Shown here: in pieces, positions 1 to 5,763 of the stretch
Layout of the letters: every line of letters starts with the position of its first letter
Position numbering within the stretch: position 1 is the stretch's first letter
Assembly: GCA_050743625.1 (NCBI GenBank)
Contig: JBOGED010000003.1
Location: 1-6,479, forward strand
Reading direction: 5' to 3'
DNA: 6,479 nt
DNA from: JBOGED01 sp050743625
Lineage (GTDB): Bacteria; Actinomycetota; Nitriliruptoria; Euzebyales; Egibacteraceae
Notes under the pieces: model-generated
The model's database searches: none
What the model was told of the DNA's origin: nothing
Seen by the model: the letters and a program-made list of their open reading frames with translations, nothing else
Translations under genes and position numbers: made by a program

Positions 1-38
1 ATTGTTGCGTCCTCCGCCCGGCGCGCTGGTTTTGACTT

Positions 39-70
39 GCAACTTTCCTTCGTATGCGAAGGAAAGTTGC
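39..70. repeat. Perfect inverted repeat (14-bp arms, 4-nt loop)
   Basis: The arm GCAACTTTCCTTCG at 39-52 is the exact reverse complement of 57-70, separated by the loop TATG. It sits about 100 bp upstream of vapB. There is no T-run on either side, so it does not look like a standard intrinsic terminator. A 9-bp direct repeat GCGCGCTGG (21-29 and 69-77) brackets it. A TTGACT hexamer at 32-37 overlaps its left edge. Its role is unknown: operator, protein-binding cruciform, or remnant of a small mobile element are all possible. Apart from this structure and the vapB promoter, I see nothing in positions 1-167. Confidence 0.8.
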
Positions 71-155
71 GCGCTGGGCGAGTGGCCTGCCGAGTTTGCC
101 CGCGAGCCAGCGAAATCGAGCGGCTGCGACCTCACCGATGTTCTCAAACACGCTC

Positions 156-161
156 TAAAAT
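156..161 (+). promoter_or_regulatory. Candidate -10 box of a leaderless vapB promoter
   Basis: TAAAAT lies six bases before the vapB ATG at 168, the usual distance from a -10 box to a transcription start. No Shine-Dalgarno-like purine run precedes the ATG. Together these suggest the mRNA starts at or next to the start codon. No convincing -35 hexamer is visible at 16-18 nt upstream, so the promoter call is an inference from the -10 match and spacing. Confidence 0.5.
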
Positions 162-167
162 GACTGT

Positions 168-395
168 ATGCGAACAACTATCGAGCTGCCTGAGGAACTC
201 CATGAGATCGCGACGTCGATAGCCCGTGACAAGGCACAGACCTTGAGCGAAACCGTGGCTGAGTTCGTACGCCGCGGGCTTGGTCGGGGAATCGCTCCCT
301 CGGTATCGACCGACGAGCGGACAGGGTTCCCGGTCGTGAGGCTTGGCAGGGTGATCACTACCGAGGATGTTCGCGCCCTGGACGATGACGAGTGA
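168..395 (+). CDS. vapB: VapB-like ribbon-helix-helix antitoxin
   Basis: This 75-aa protein is the likely antitoxin of a type II toxin-antitoxin pair. It would bind its own promoter as a dimer and neutralise the PIN toxin encoded next to it. The N-terminus (MRTTIELPEEL, residues 1-11) has the beta-strand pattern of ribbon-helix-helix DNA-binding proteins, followed by two helices up to about residue 40 (LSETVAEFVRRGLG). The tail (FPVVRLGRVITTEDVRALDDDE) is the acidic C-terminal toxin-binding segment usual in this family. The ATG at 168 is preferred because MRTTI is the family's normal start, although no ribosome-binding site precedes it. Its stop overlaps the vapC GTG by 4 nt (GTGA at 392-395), the standard coupled arrangement. 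The antitoxin frame is intact while its toxin partner is broken, so it may now be an orphan. Family assignment is firm; which toxin subfamily it matched is not. Confidence 0.85.
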   Translation: MRTTIELPEELHEIATSIARDKAQTLSETVAEFVRRGLGRGIAPSVSTDERTGFPVVRLGRVITTEDVRALDDDE

Positions 396-743
396 CGACC
401 CTGCTGGACAGCAACGTCCTCATCGCCTTTGCGGTCGAGGACCATGTGCATCATGACGCGGTCGTGCGGTGGATGACCGCTACCGAAATGCGCGCTGCGA
501 CCTGTCCCTTGACCCAGGGAAGCTTGATCAGAATTCTTGTGCGCGGCGGGATGACCGGCCCCGGCGCACGCGCTTTTGTCGCCGGAATCACCGCCATCCC
601 CGGCACGAATCCTCGGGCATCGCCAAGTGACCGACGCCTATCTCGCCCAGATGGCCCGAGCAAGAAGCGAGCGGATCGCGACGCTCGATCGTGGGTTTGC
701 AAGCTTGCATGGCGACGTGGCCGAGCTGGTGTCCACCGGCTGA
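392..743 (+). pseudogene. vapC: Frameshifted and internally deleted VapC-like PIN-domain toxin
   Basis: The gene starts at GTG 392, overlapping the vapB stop. Its first ~67 codons read as a PIN-domain N-terminus: LLDSNVLIAF with the first catalytic Asp (residue 6), a VEDHVHHDAVVRWM helix, and CPLTQGSLIRILVR, where this family often has Glu or Gln. After FVAGIT the family-like HPRHE occurs in a different frame (595-609). The C-terminal half, GHRQVTDAYLAQMARA and RIATLDRGFASLHGDVAELV with the remaining acidic residues, is in a third frame (615-743, TGA at 741-743). From memory of the family, about 20 codons (the HEFW...GHRQ stretch) are also missing near 610-614. At least two lesions are therefore needed. 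The original frame instead runs on to 820 as unrelated sequence, crossing the end of ctaG. PIN toxins are Mg-dependent ribonucleases; this one should be inactive. A local assembly error would have to affect two sites. Confidence 0.8.
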
Positions 744-758
744 GCACTCCCTGGCGGC

Positions 759-1625
759 CTACGGTCGGCTCTCCAGTGCCAGCTCTTCGCGCTCGGCTAG
801 CCGGATCCAAGCGACGATGAGGGTCAGCGCCACGGCGAGGTAGACGGCGCCGGCGGGGATCCACATGATGACCCCCGCCAGCTGCTGGTCCGCGAGAGGC
901 GTTAAGCCCCAGGGTGCCGTCGTCGTCGCGTAGCTGGCGTACCACGGGGTCCGAGCGAAGGTCAGCAAGGCTGAGAGGAAGACGCTTTGCATCGCCATCG
1001 CGAAGACGAGCAGGACGCCGAAGCCGTGCGACACCCGCCCCACTCCCCGAGCGCCGATCACCACGTGCCAGAACGCCCACGCCGTGGCGAGGAAGCTCGC
1101 ATGCTCGAGGACATGGAGCAGCGGGCGTTCGAGCGCCGCGCCGTAGGGGACCGCGGCATGCCAGAGCCAGAGCGTGCCCACGTGGAGCAGCCACACGACG
1201 ATCGGGTGACGCAGGGCGCGAAGGTTGCGCCGTGTGAGCCTCAGCCGCTTGCGTAGGCGCATGCTGGACCGCCGGACGGCGAGTGGGCTGCCGCGCAGCA
1301 GCGTGCTCGACGGGGCGGCCAGCGCCAGCAACGGCGCCGCGACCAGCAGCAGCAGCACATGCTGGACCATGTGCGCGGAGGCCAGCGCGCTGGACAGGGC
1401 GTCGAGGGGCGAGACCAGCGCGACGGCGACCGCCACCAGCGCCCCCGCGAAACACCTTGCCCGCCAGATGTCCGCGTCCCGTCGCGGGCCACCCGTCCTG
1501 CCCCGCCGGTAGGCCCATACAGCGAGGAAGAGGCCGATACCCAGCGCCGGGTCCAGGCTCCACGCCGCCCACAGATCGTGCGGCTCGGGCGGCTGTCCCA
1601 GGTGGGCGAGGACCGCGGTCAGCAC
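759..1625 (-). CDS. ctaG: Caa3-type cytochrome c oxidase assembly factor CtaG
   Basis: A 288-aa integral membrane protein of the Caa3_CtaG family (PF09678), required in Bacillus for forming active caa3 oxidase and thought to act in metal-centre assembly. It is not related to the Cox11-type protein that is also called CtaG. Family hallmarks are visible: HDLWAAWSLDP near the N-terminus (residues 16-26), AHMVQHVLLLLVAAPLLAL (84-102, His85 and His89), LWLWHAAVPYG (152-162), HVLEHASFLATAWAFWHVV (171-189) and LADQQLAGVIMWIPAG (244-259). About seven hydrophobic stretches are present. The start is GTG at 1623-1625. It overlaps the stop of the preceding gene by 7 nt (GTGCTGA) and no clear Shine-Dalgarno is present, so translation is probably coupled. 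It is the last gene of the oxidase operon and converges with the vapC remnant 15 nt away. An open frame of 373 codons runs through the same DNA but has no membrane-protein character and is a shadow. Confidence 0.9.
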   Translation of the reverse strand: MLTAVLAHLGQPPEPHDLWAAWSLDPALGIGLFLAVWAYRRGRTGGPRRDADIWRARCFAGALVAVAVALVSPLDALSSALASAHMVQHVLLLLVAAPLLALAAPSSTLLRGSPLAVRRSSMRLRKRLRLTRRNLRALRHPIVVWLLHVGTLWLWHAAVPYGAALERPLLHVLEHASFLATAWAFWHVVIGARGVGRVSHGFGVLLVFAMAMQSVFLSALLTFARTPWYASYATTTAPWGLTPLADQQLAGVIMWIPAGAVYLAVALTLIVAWIRLAEREELALESRP

Positions 1626-2068
1626 GACGGCAGGACGAGGGCCGGCAGACCGACGAACAGGATCGTCACGAACGAGAGCAACGACAGCAGCAAGCCGGTG
1701 AACGCCAGCGGCCCGCCGGGCTCGTCGTCCTCCGGCTCATTCGGCGCATTCGGGCTCGCGCGCCACCTCCGGTAGCTCCACCAGGCGCACGCGAGGGCGG
1801 CGAGGGCGGCCACGGCCGTCGCGGCCAGCGTCACGATCCCCGGCACGGGCGGGTTGAGCAGCCGCAGCCCGGGGCCATCGCCGGTGCAGCCGGCCTCGAC
1901 GACCAGGTAGACGAACATGAAATGGGCGGACCAGATCACCGGGCCCGCGACGAGCAGGACCAAGGTTCGCCGCGCGCGGCGGTCACGGGACACGTCCACC
2001 GCGACCGCCGTCCCACCCACCCCCGTCCTCGCCCCGTCGCCGGGCAGGGCAGCGTCTGGCGCGGTCAT
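1619..2068 (-). CDS. Three-helix membrane protein of the caa3 oxidase operon, function unknown
   Basis: A 149-aa protein with a ~30-residue hydrophilic N-terminus and three predicted membrane helices (about 34-58, 76-98 and 122-146). A charged loop (SPNAPNEPEDDEPGG) separates helices 2 and 3. The first helix carries GPVIWSAHFMFVYLVVEAGC, which I recall as recurrent in small membrane proteins beside caa3-type oxidase genes in other bacteria. I cannot name a characterised homologue. The ATG at 2066-2068 is chosen over upstream in-frame starts (as far as 2224) because GGAGG lies 7 nt before it and the upstream extension would overlap ctaDE and is not hydrophobic. It lies 34 nt after ctaDE and overlaps ctaG by 7 nt, so it is co-expressed with both. 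Two plausible roles are an accessory oxidase subunit (subunit IV-like) or an assembly helper; the sequence does not decide between them. Confidence 0.8.
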   Translation of the reverse strand: MTAPDAALPGDGARTGVGGTAVAVDVSRDRRARRTLVLLVAGPVIWSAHFMFVYLVVEAGCTGDGPGLRLLNPPVPGIVTLAATAVAALAALACAWWSYRRWRASPNAPNEPEDDEPGGPLAFTGLLLSLLSFVTILFVGLPALVLPSC

Positions 2069-2071
2069 GAG

Positions 2072-2091
2072 GATCCCTCCGGGATGGGATC
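2072..2091 (-). promoter_or_regulatory. Ribosome-binding site of the small membrane protein inside a short hairpin
   Basis: On the minus strand the Shine-Dalgarno GGAGG (plus positions 2076-2080) lies 7 nt before the ATG at 2068, which settles that start. GATCCC at 2072-2077 can pair with GGGATC at 2086-2091 around an 8-nt loop, so the site is partly inside a weak stem. Translation of ctaDE, which ends at 2103, could influence its exposure. The regulatory meaning is inference. Confidence 0.4.
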
Positions 2092-2102
2092 GCGCTCCGC
2101 GC

Positions 2103-4658
2103 TCATGTGAGGTAGGGACCGAGGTAAAGGGTGCCGAAGCCGATGACCCACACGACGACCATCGCGGTCCAGAACCTCGCGACGTTCGCGACGGCCGCGT
2201 GACGGCGGGCGGTGTAGAGGCCACGGAGCGCCCAGAACACCGTCATCGCGATCATGATCATCGAGCCGCCCGTGACCACGGAGACGAAGCCGGTCAAGGT
2301 GTAGAAGATCGATCCGTAGGCGTGCGCGCGTGCCCCGAAGCCCAGCGAGGCGATGTCGAGGAGCTGGATGACCGCTCCGCCGCCCGCCAAGACGAGCGCC
2401 GCGACCAGCGCGAGAATGAATCCGCGCTGGTCAGCGGCCCGGACGCGCCGCAGCGACGCGTGGACCGCGCCGGCGCTGGCGGCTATCAGCACGGCGGCGA
2501 CGAGCGCCCGTTCCAGACCCGGCTCGGCGATGCCCGCGGGCGGCCAAAGCGGGTTGGACAGTCGCAGGTAGAAGTAGCTCAGCAGCAGGCTCGCGAACGC
2601 GATACCGACGAAGAGGATCGCGAGGCCCGTCGCCCAGGCAGCGACGACGACGCTCCCGCCCGCGTTCACCGCCACGTGGTGCTCACGCTCGAAGGCCTCC
2701 TCCTCTTCGACGCTCATGGGCGATGGCTCCGGCCAGTTCCAGCGGATCACCGCGGCGACGATCACCAGGGCTCCGACGGCCGCGCCCCACCGGAGCTTCA
2801 CCAGCTCGCTGACGAAGATCAGGACGACCCCACACGCGGCGACGAGCGGCCAGATCGACGGGTTGGAGACCCGGAAGACCTCCTGGGGCCGCCCGTCGGC
2901 CGTGCCAACGATCACCGCGGCCCGCCACCGCAGCGGCCACTGGGAGATTGCATGCACGAACCGCTCGAGGCGCTCGTCACCTCGGTGCAGCTCGTCCTGG
3001 TCCCACAAGGGGTGGCGGCTGCGCACGATCGGCAGGACAGACCATCCGTGCTCGGCCGGCGGCGACGGCACCGCCCATTCGAGGGTGTCACCGCCCCAAG
3101 GGTTCGCTCCCGCCGGCGCCCCGCGCCGGTAGCTGCGGATCGCGTTCCAGATGAACACGCCGATGCCAGGCACGATGATGAAGACGCCGATGGTGGAGAT
3201 GAGGTTGTAGATCTCCCACCCGAGGCCCGCGTCGTAGGTATAGACCCGCCGCGGCATCCCCATCAGTCCGACGATGTGCATCGGGAAGAACGCCACGTTG
3301 ACGCCGATGAACAGCAGCCAGAAGTTCCACCTGCCGAGGCGCTCGTCAAGCATCTTGCCGGTGAACTTTGGCCACCAGTAGTAGACCCCGGCGAAGATCG
3401 GGAACGCGACGCCACCGATGAGCACGTAGTGCAGGTGGCCGACGACGAAGTAGGAGTCGTGGGCCTGTAGGTCGAAGGGGACGGCGGCCACCATCACGCC
3501 AGTGATGCCGCCGATGACGAAGATGACGAGGAAGCCGATCGCGAAGAGGAACGGCGTCTTCCACACGGGCCTGCCCGCCCAGATGGTGGCGAGCCAGGCG
3601 AAGATCTGCACCCCGGCGGGGATGGCGATCGCCATGCTCGCGGCCGCGAAGAAGCTCAGCACGAGCGGCGGCAGCCCGACCGCGAACATGTGGTGCGCCC
3701 ACAGGCCGAAGGACAGGAACCCGATCGCGACCAAGGCGCCGACCAGCCATGTGTACCCCACGATCCGGTGCCGCGCGAACACCGGCAGGATCATCGAGAT
3801 CACCCCGGTGGCGGGCACGAACTGGATGTAGACCTCCGGGTGGCCGAAGATCCAGAACAGGTGCTGCCACAGCAGCGAGCTTCCTCCCTGCTCAGGGTTG
3901 AAGAACTGGGTGCCGAAGCCGCGGTCGAGCTCGAGCAGCAGGCTGCCGATGATCAACGGCGTGAAGGCGAACAGGATCATGAACGCCATCACGAGCACCG
4001 CCCAGGCGAACAGCGGCATCCGGGACAGCGTCATCCCGGGCGCGCGCATCTTCAACACGCCGATGATGATCTCGAGCCCTGCCGCGATCGCCCCGACCTC
4101 CGCGACCCCGAGCCCGAGGACCCAGAAGTCCAGGGCGAGATCCGGTGAGAACTCCGGACCGCTGAGGGGGGTGTAGGCGAACCACCCGGCGTCAGGAACC
4201 AGATTGAAGAGTGTGCTGCTGTAGTAGAGCAGCCCGCCAAGGAGGAACGTCCAGTACGAGAAGGCGCCGAGGCGGGGGAACGGCATCTCCCGCGTCCCGA
4301 GCAGCAGCGGCAGCAAGAGGATCGCGAAGCCCTCGAAGATCGGCAGGATCACGAGGAACATCGTCACCGAGCCATGGTTCGTGAACAGCTCGTTGTACAG
4401 CTGGGGGCTCAGCAGCGTGTTCTCGGGGACCGCGAGTTGCACCCGCATCGCCAGCGAGTCGAAGCTGCCGCCGAGCAGGAGGAAGAAGAAGCCGGTCAGC
4501 AGGAGGCGCGCGCCGATCTTGTCGTTCTGGACTCCGGTGAGCTGCCCTTTAAGGCCGGGTGGATCGGCCCAAAGGCGATCGAGCTCCTCGTGCGTCGCCG
4601 GCTCGGCGACCGACGGCGTCGGGCTGCCGGATTGCGGCACTCCCCGGTCGCTGGTCAC
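2103..4658 (-). CDS. ctaDE: Cytochrome c oxidase subunit I/III fusion (caa3-type)
   Basis: This 851-aa fusion carries the catalytic core that reduces O2 to water and pumps protons. Residues ~50-510 form the 12-helix subunit I. Heme a ligands are His95 (NHGSVTMF) and His410; the CuB site is His273, His322 and His323 with cross-linking Tyr277 (GHPEVY, WAHHMF); heme a3 binds His408 (GHLHY). The Mg-site pair His400-Asp401 and propionate arginines MPRR are present. After a linker, two helices (601-641, starting NPSIWP) and five more (~670-850, with YFYLRL and YGSIFYTLTG) match subunit III. Departures from canonical A-type enzymes: K-channel Lys is Gln351, D-channel entry Asp is Glu124 and the subunit III Glu and HxxH are absent, while Glu275 is kept. 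The start is GTG 4656-4658, overlapping the ctaC stop by 4 nt, with GAGGAG 6 nt upstream. I/III fusions are known, for example in Thermus caa3. Identity is firm; pumping efficiency cannot be read from sequence. Confidence 0.95.
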   Translation of the reverse strand: MTSDRGVPQSGSPTPSVAEPATHEELDRLWADPPGLKGQLTGVQNDKIGARLLLTGFFFLLLGGSFDSLAMRVQLAVPENTLLSPQLYNELFTNHGSVTMFLVILPIFEGFAILLLPLLLGTREMPFPRLGAFSYWTFLLGGLLYYSSTLFNLVPDAGWFAYTPLSGPEFSPDLALDFWVLGLGVAEVGAIAAGLEIIIGVLKMRAPGMTLSRMPLFAWAVLVMAFMILFAFTPLIIGSLLLELDRGFGTQFFNPEQGGSSLLWQHLFWIFGHPEVYIQFVPATGVISMILPVFARHRIVGYTWLVGALVAIGFLSFGLWAHHMFAVGLPPLVLSFFAAASMAIAIPAGVQIFAWLATIWAGRPVWKTPFLFAIGFLVIFVIGGITGVMVAAVPFDLQAHDSYFVVGHLHYVLIGGVAFPIFAGVYYWWPKFTGKMLDERLGRWNFWLLFIGVNVAFFPMHIVGLMGMPRRVYTYDAGLGWEIYNLISTIGVFIIVPGIGVFIWNAIRSYRRGAPAGANPWGGDTLEWAVPSPPAEHGWSVLPIVRSRHPLWDQDELHRGDERLERFVHAISQWPLRWRAAVIVGTADGRPQEVFRVSNPSIWPLVAACGVVLIFVSELVKLRWGAAVGALVIVAAVIRWNWPEPSPMSVEEEEAFEREHHVAVNAGGSVVVAAWATGLAILFVGIAFASLLLSYFYLRLSNPLWPPAGIAEPGLERALVAAVLIAASAGAVHASLRRVRAADQRGFILALVAALVLAGGGAVIQLLDIASLGFGARAHAYGSIFYTLTGFVSVVTGGSMIMIAMTVFWALRGLYTARRHAAVANVARFWTAMVVVWVIGFGTLYLGPYLT

Positions 4659-5626
4659 TCGAGGCTCCTCAGGTAGGCGAGCAAGGCCTCCAGGTCTTGC
4701 TCGCTCAGCTGAGGCGCCGGCATCTGGGCGCCGGGCTTGATCGCCTGCGGGTCGGCGACGAAGCTGGTCAGGTGCTCGGGCGTGTTCGGCAGCAATGCCG
4801 ACCCGAGGGTGCGCCGGCTAGCGAGGTGGGTGAGGTCGGGGCCCCCAGCGGGAGCTGGGGATCTGGGCCTCGATGCTGTCGACGCATCGGGACCGTCAGT
4901 GCCGCTGGCGGGGGTCCCGCTGATGGTGTGGCAGTCGGCGCAGTTGGACTGGGAGAACACCTCTTGGCCTCGAAGGGTGGTCGCCACCGCCGGTCGGCGC
5001 TGCTCAGCCACCCACGTGGCGAACCGCTCCGCCGGTTCCGCGACGACGATCAACCCGTGGTTCGCGTGCTGCAGCCCGCAGAACTCCGCGCACTGGCTGA
5101 CGTGCTCGCCCGGCACGTCTGCCTGGAGGACCAGCGTGTTCACGCCGTCGGGGAGCAGGTCCATCTTGCCGCCCAGCGCCGGCACCCAGAAGCTGTGGAT
5201 CACATCCGCGGAGGTCAGCTCCAAGGCGATAGGGCGCCCGACGGGGATGTGCAGCTCGTTGGCTGTGGTGATCCCCTCGGCGGGGTAGCGGACCTCCCAC
5301 CACCACTGGTGCCCGACGATCTCGACGACCAGCGCCTCTCCAGGAGCGGTGGCCGGCAGGACCCGCATCGCCCGCACCGTGGCCCCGAACACCACGATCA
5401 GGACGATCACCGGCATCACCACGCCTCCGGAGACGATCCACCGACTGAACGTGGGCCCGCGAGCCGGCTCAGCGTCTTCTGCCGATCGCCGGCGCAACAG
5501 GCCGACCGCGAGGAGCGCGGCGAAGACGGCGAAGACGACCACGCCGAGTCCGAGCATCAGCCACCACAGGTCCGCCATCACCTCGGCGACCGGACCTTGG
5601 GGGTCCAGACTGCCGGCGCTACGCAC
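4655..5626 (-). CDS. ctaC: Cytochrome c oxidase subunit II with fused cytochrome c (caa3-type)
   Basis: Subunit II takes electrons from its own C-terminal cytochrome c and passes them through CuA to subunit I. With the chosen start it has 323 aa. Two membrane helices (about 20-46 and 64-86) flank a cytoplasmic RRR loop and are followed by the outward-facing CuA cupredoxin domain. This includes GHQWWWEVRYP, His144 (VIHSFWVPALGGKMD) and C179-A-E181-F-C183-G-L-Q-H187. The usual Met ligand three residues after that His is His190. The cytochrome c domain has CADCH (Cys229, Cys232, His233) and probable axial Met302 (KPGAQMP). A Pro/Ser/Ala-rich insertion lies between CxxCH and GPDLTHL. The GTG at 5624-5626 is chosen because GGAG lies 9 nt upstream and the conserved SLDPQGPVA motif follows. 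The frame stays open to a GTG at 5707, but that extension lacks a ribosome-binding site, does not resemble a signal peptide and contains the operator-like dyad. First gene of the operon. Confidence 0.9.
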   Translation of the reverse strand: MRSAGSLDPQGPVAEVMADLWWLMLGLGVVVFAVFAALLAVGLLRRRSAEDAEPARGPTFSRWIVSGGVVMPVIVLIVVFGATVRAMRVLPATAPGEALVVEIVGHQWWWEVRYPAEGITTANELHIPVGRPIALELTSADVIHSFWVPALGGKMDLLPDGVNTLVLQADVPGEHVSQCAEFCGLQHANHGLIVVAEPAERFATWVAEQRRPAVATTLRGQEVFSQSNCADCHTISGTPASGTDGPDASTASRPRSPAPAGGPDLTHLASRRTLGSALLPNTPEHLTSFVADPQAIKPGAQMPAPQLSEQDLEALLAYLRSLE

Positions 5627-5635
5627 GAGGTCCAG

Positions 5636-5639
5636 CTCC
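5636..5639 (-). promoter_or_regulatory. Shine-Dalgarno deciding the ctaC start
   Basis: GGAG on the minus strand lies 9 nt before the GTG at 5624-5626. The competing upstream GTG at 5705-5707 has no comparable purine-rich site, and a later in-frame ATG (codon 16 of the chosen frame) would remove the conserved LDPQGPVA segment. This supports the 323-residue form of subunit II. Confidence 0.55.
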
Positions 5640-5647
5640 GTCTTTCC

Positions 5648-5693
5648 CTGCACTGTGCAGAGTTGGTCCCGGTATTCCGGACTCACTCTGCAC
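5648..5693. promoter_or_regulatory. Compound dyad, candidate operator between ctaC and the dioxygenase gene
   Basis: CTGCAC at 5648-5653 and GTGCAG at 5655-5660 form a perfect palindrome around one base. GTGCAGAGT at 5655-5663 is also the exact reverse complement of ACTCTGCAC at 5685-5693, with partial inner complementarity (GGTCCCGG against TCCGGACT). Three copies of one hexamer therefore lie in the 137-bp divergent intergenic region (5627-5763), the natural place for promoters of both ctaC and the dioxygenase. The repeats suggest a dimeric regulator but I recognise no specific factor. No -35/-10 pair stands out clearly. Confidence 0.45.
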
Positions 5694-5763
5694 GATGCCG
5701 TACGCACTAGGCAAGGTCTCGCTACGCTGCGGGGTCGAGCCCCTTTGGAGATCTGGAGCGTCC

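Noticed and set aside
39..70. Hairpin as a rho-independent terminator
   Set aside because: No T-rich tract follows the stem on either strand.
392..820. Intact 142-aa toxin in the first vapC frame
   Set aside because: After about residue 68 the sequence loses all PIN-domain similarity and becomes Arg/Pro-rich, while the expected C-terminal motifs occur in another frame.
451..1572. Minus-strand open frame of 373 codons overlapping ctaG
   Set aside because: It is an Arg/Ala/Pro-rich alternate frame of the same strand; ctaG in the other frame has family motifs, membrane helices and operon coupling.
1619..2224. Longer start at 2224 for the small membrane protein
   Set aside because: The extra 52 residues overlap ctaDE and are Ser/Arg-rich, while the ATG at 2068 has a strong GGAGG at good spacing.
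1917..3470. Long plus-strand open frame (about 517 codons) opposite ctaDE
   Set aside because: It is antisense to clear membrane helices of the oxidase, is rich in Arg, Asp and Pro as expected from the reverse of GC-rich codons, and matches no family I recognise.
4559..5710. Plus-strand open frame of 383 codons opposite ctaC
   Set aside because: It is the complement of a gene with clear CuA and heme c motifs, and has low-complexity Arg/His/Asp composition.
5695..5763. Upstream ATG at 5695 for the dioxygenase
   Set aside because: It would place 23 non-hydrophobic residues before an otherwise well-formed lipoprotein signal and has no ribosome-binding site.
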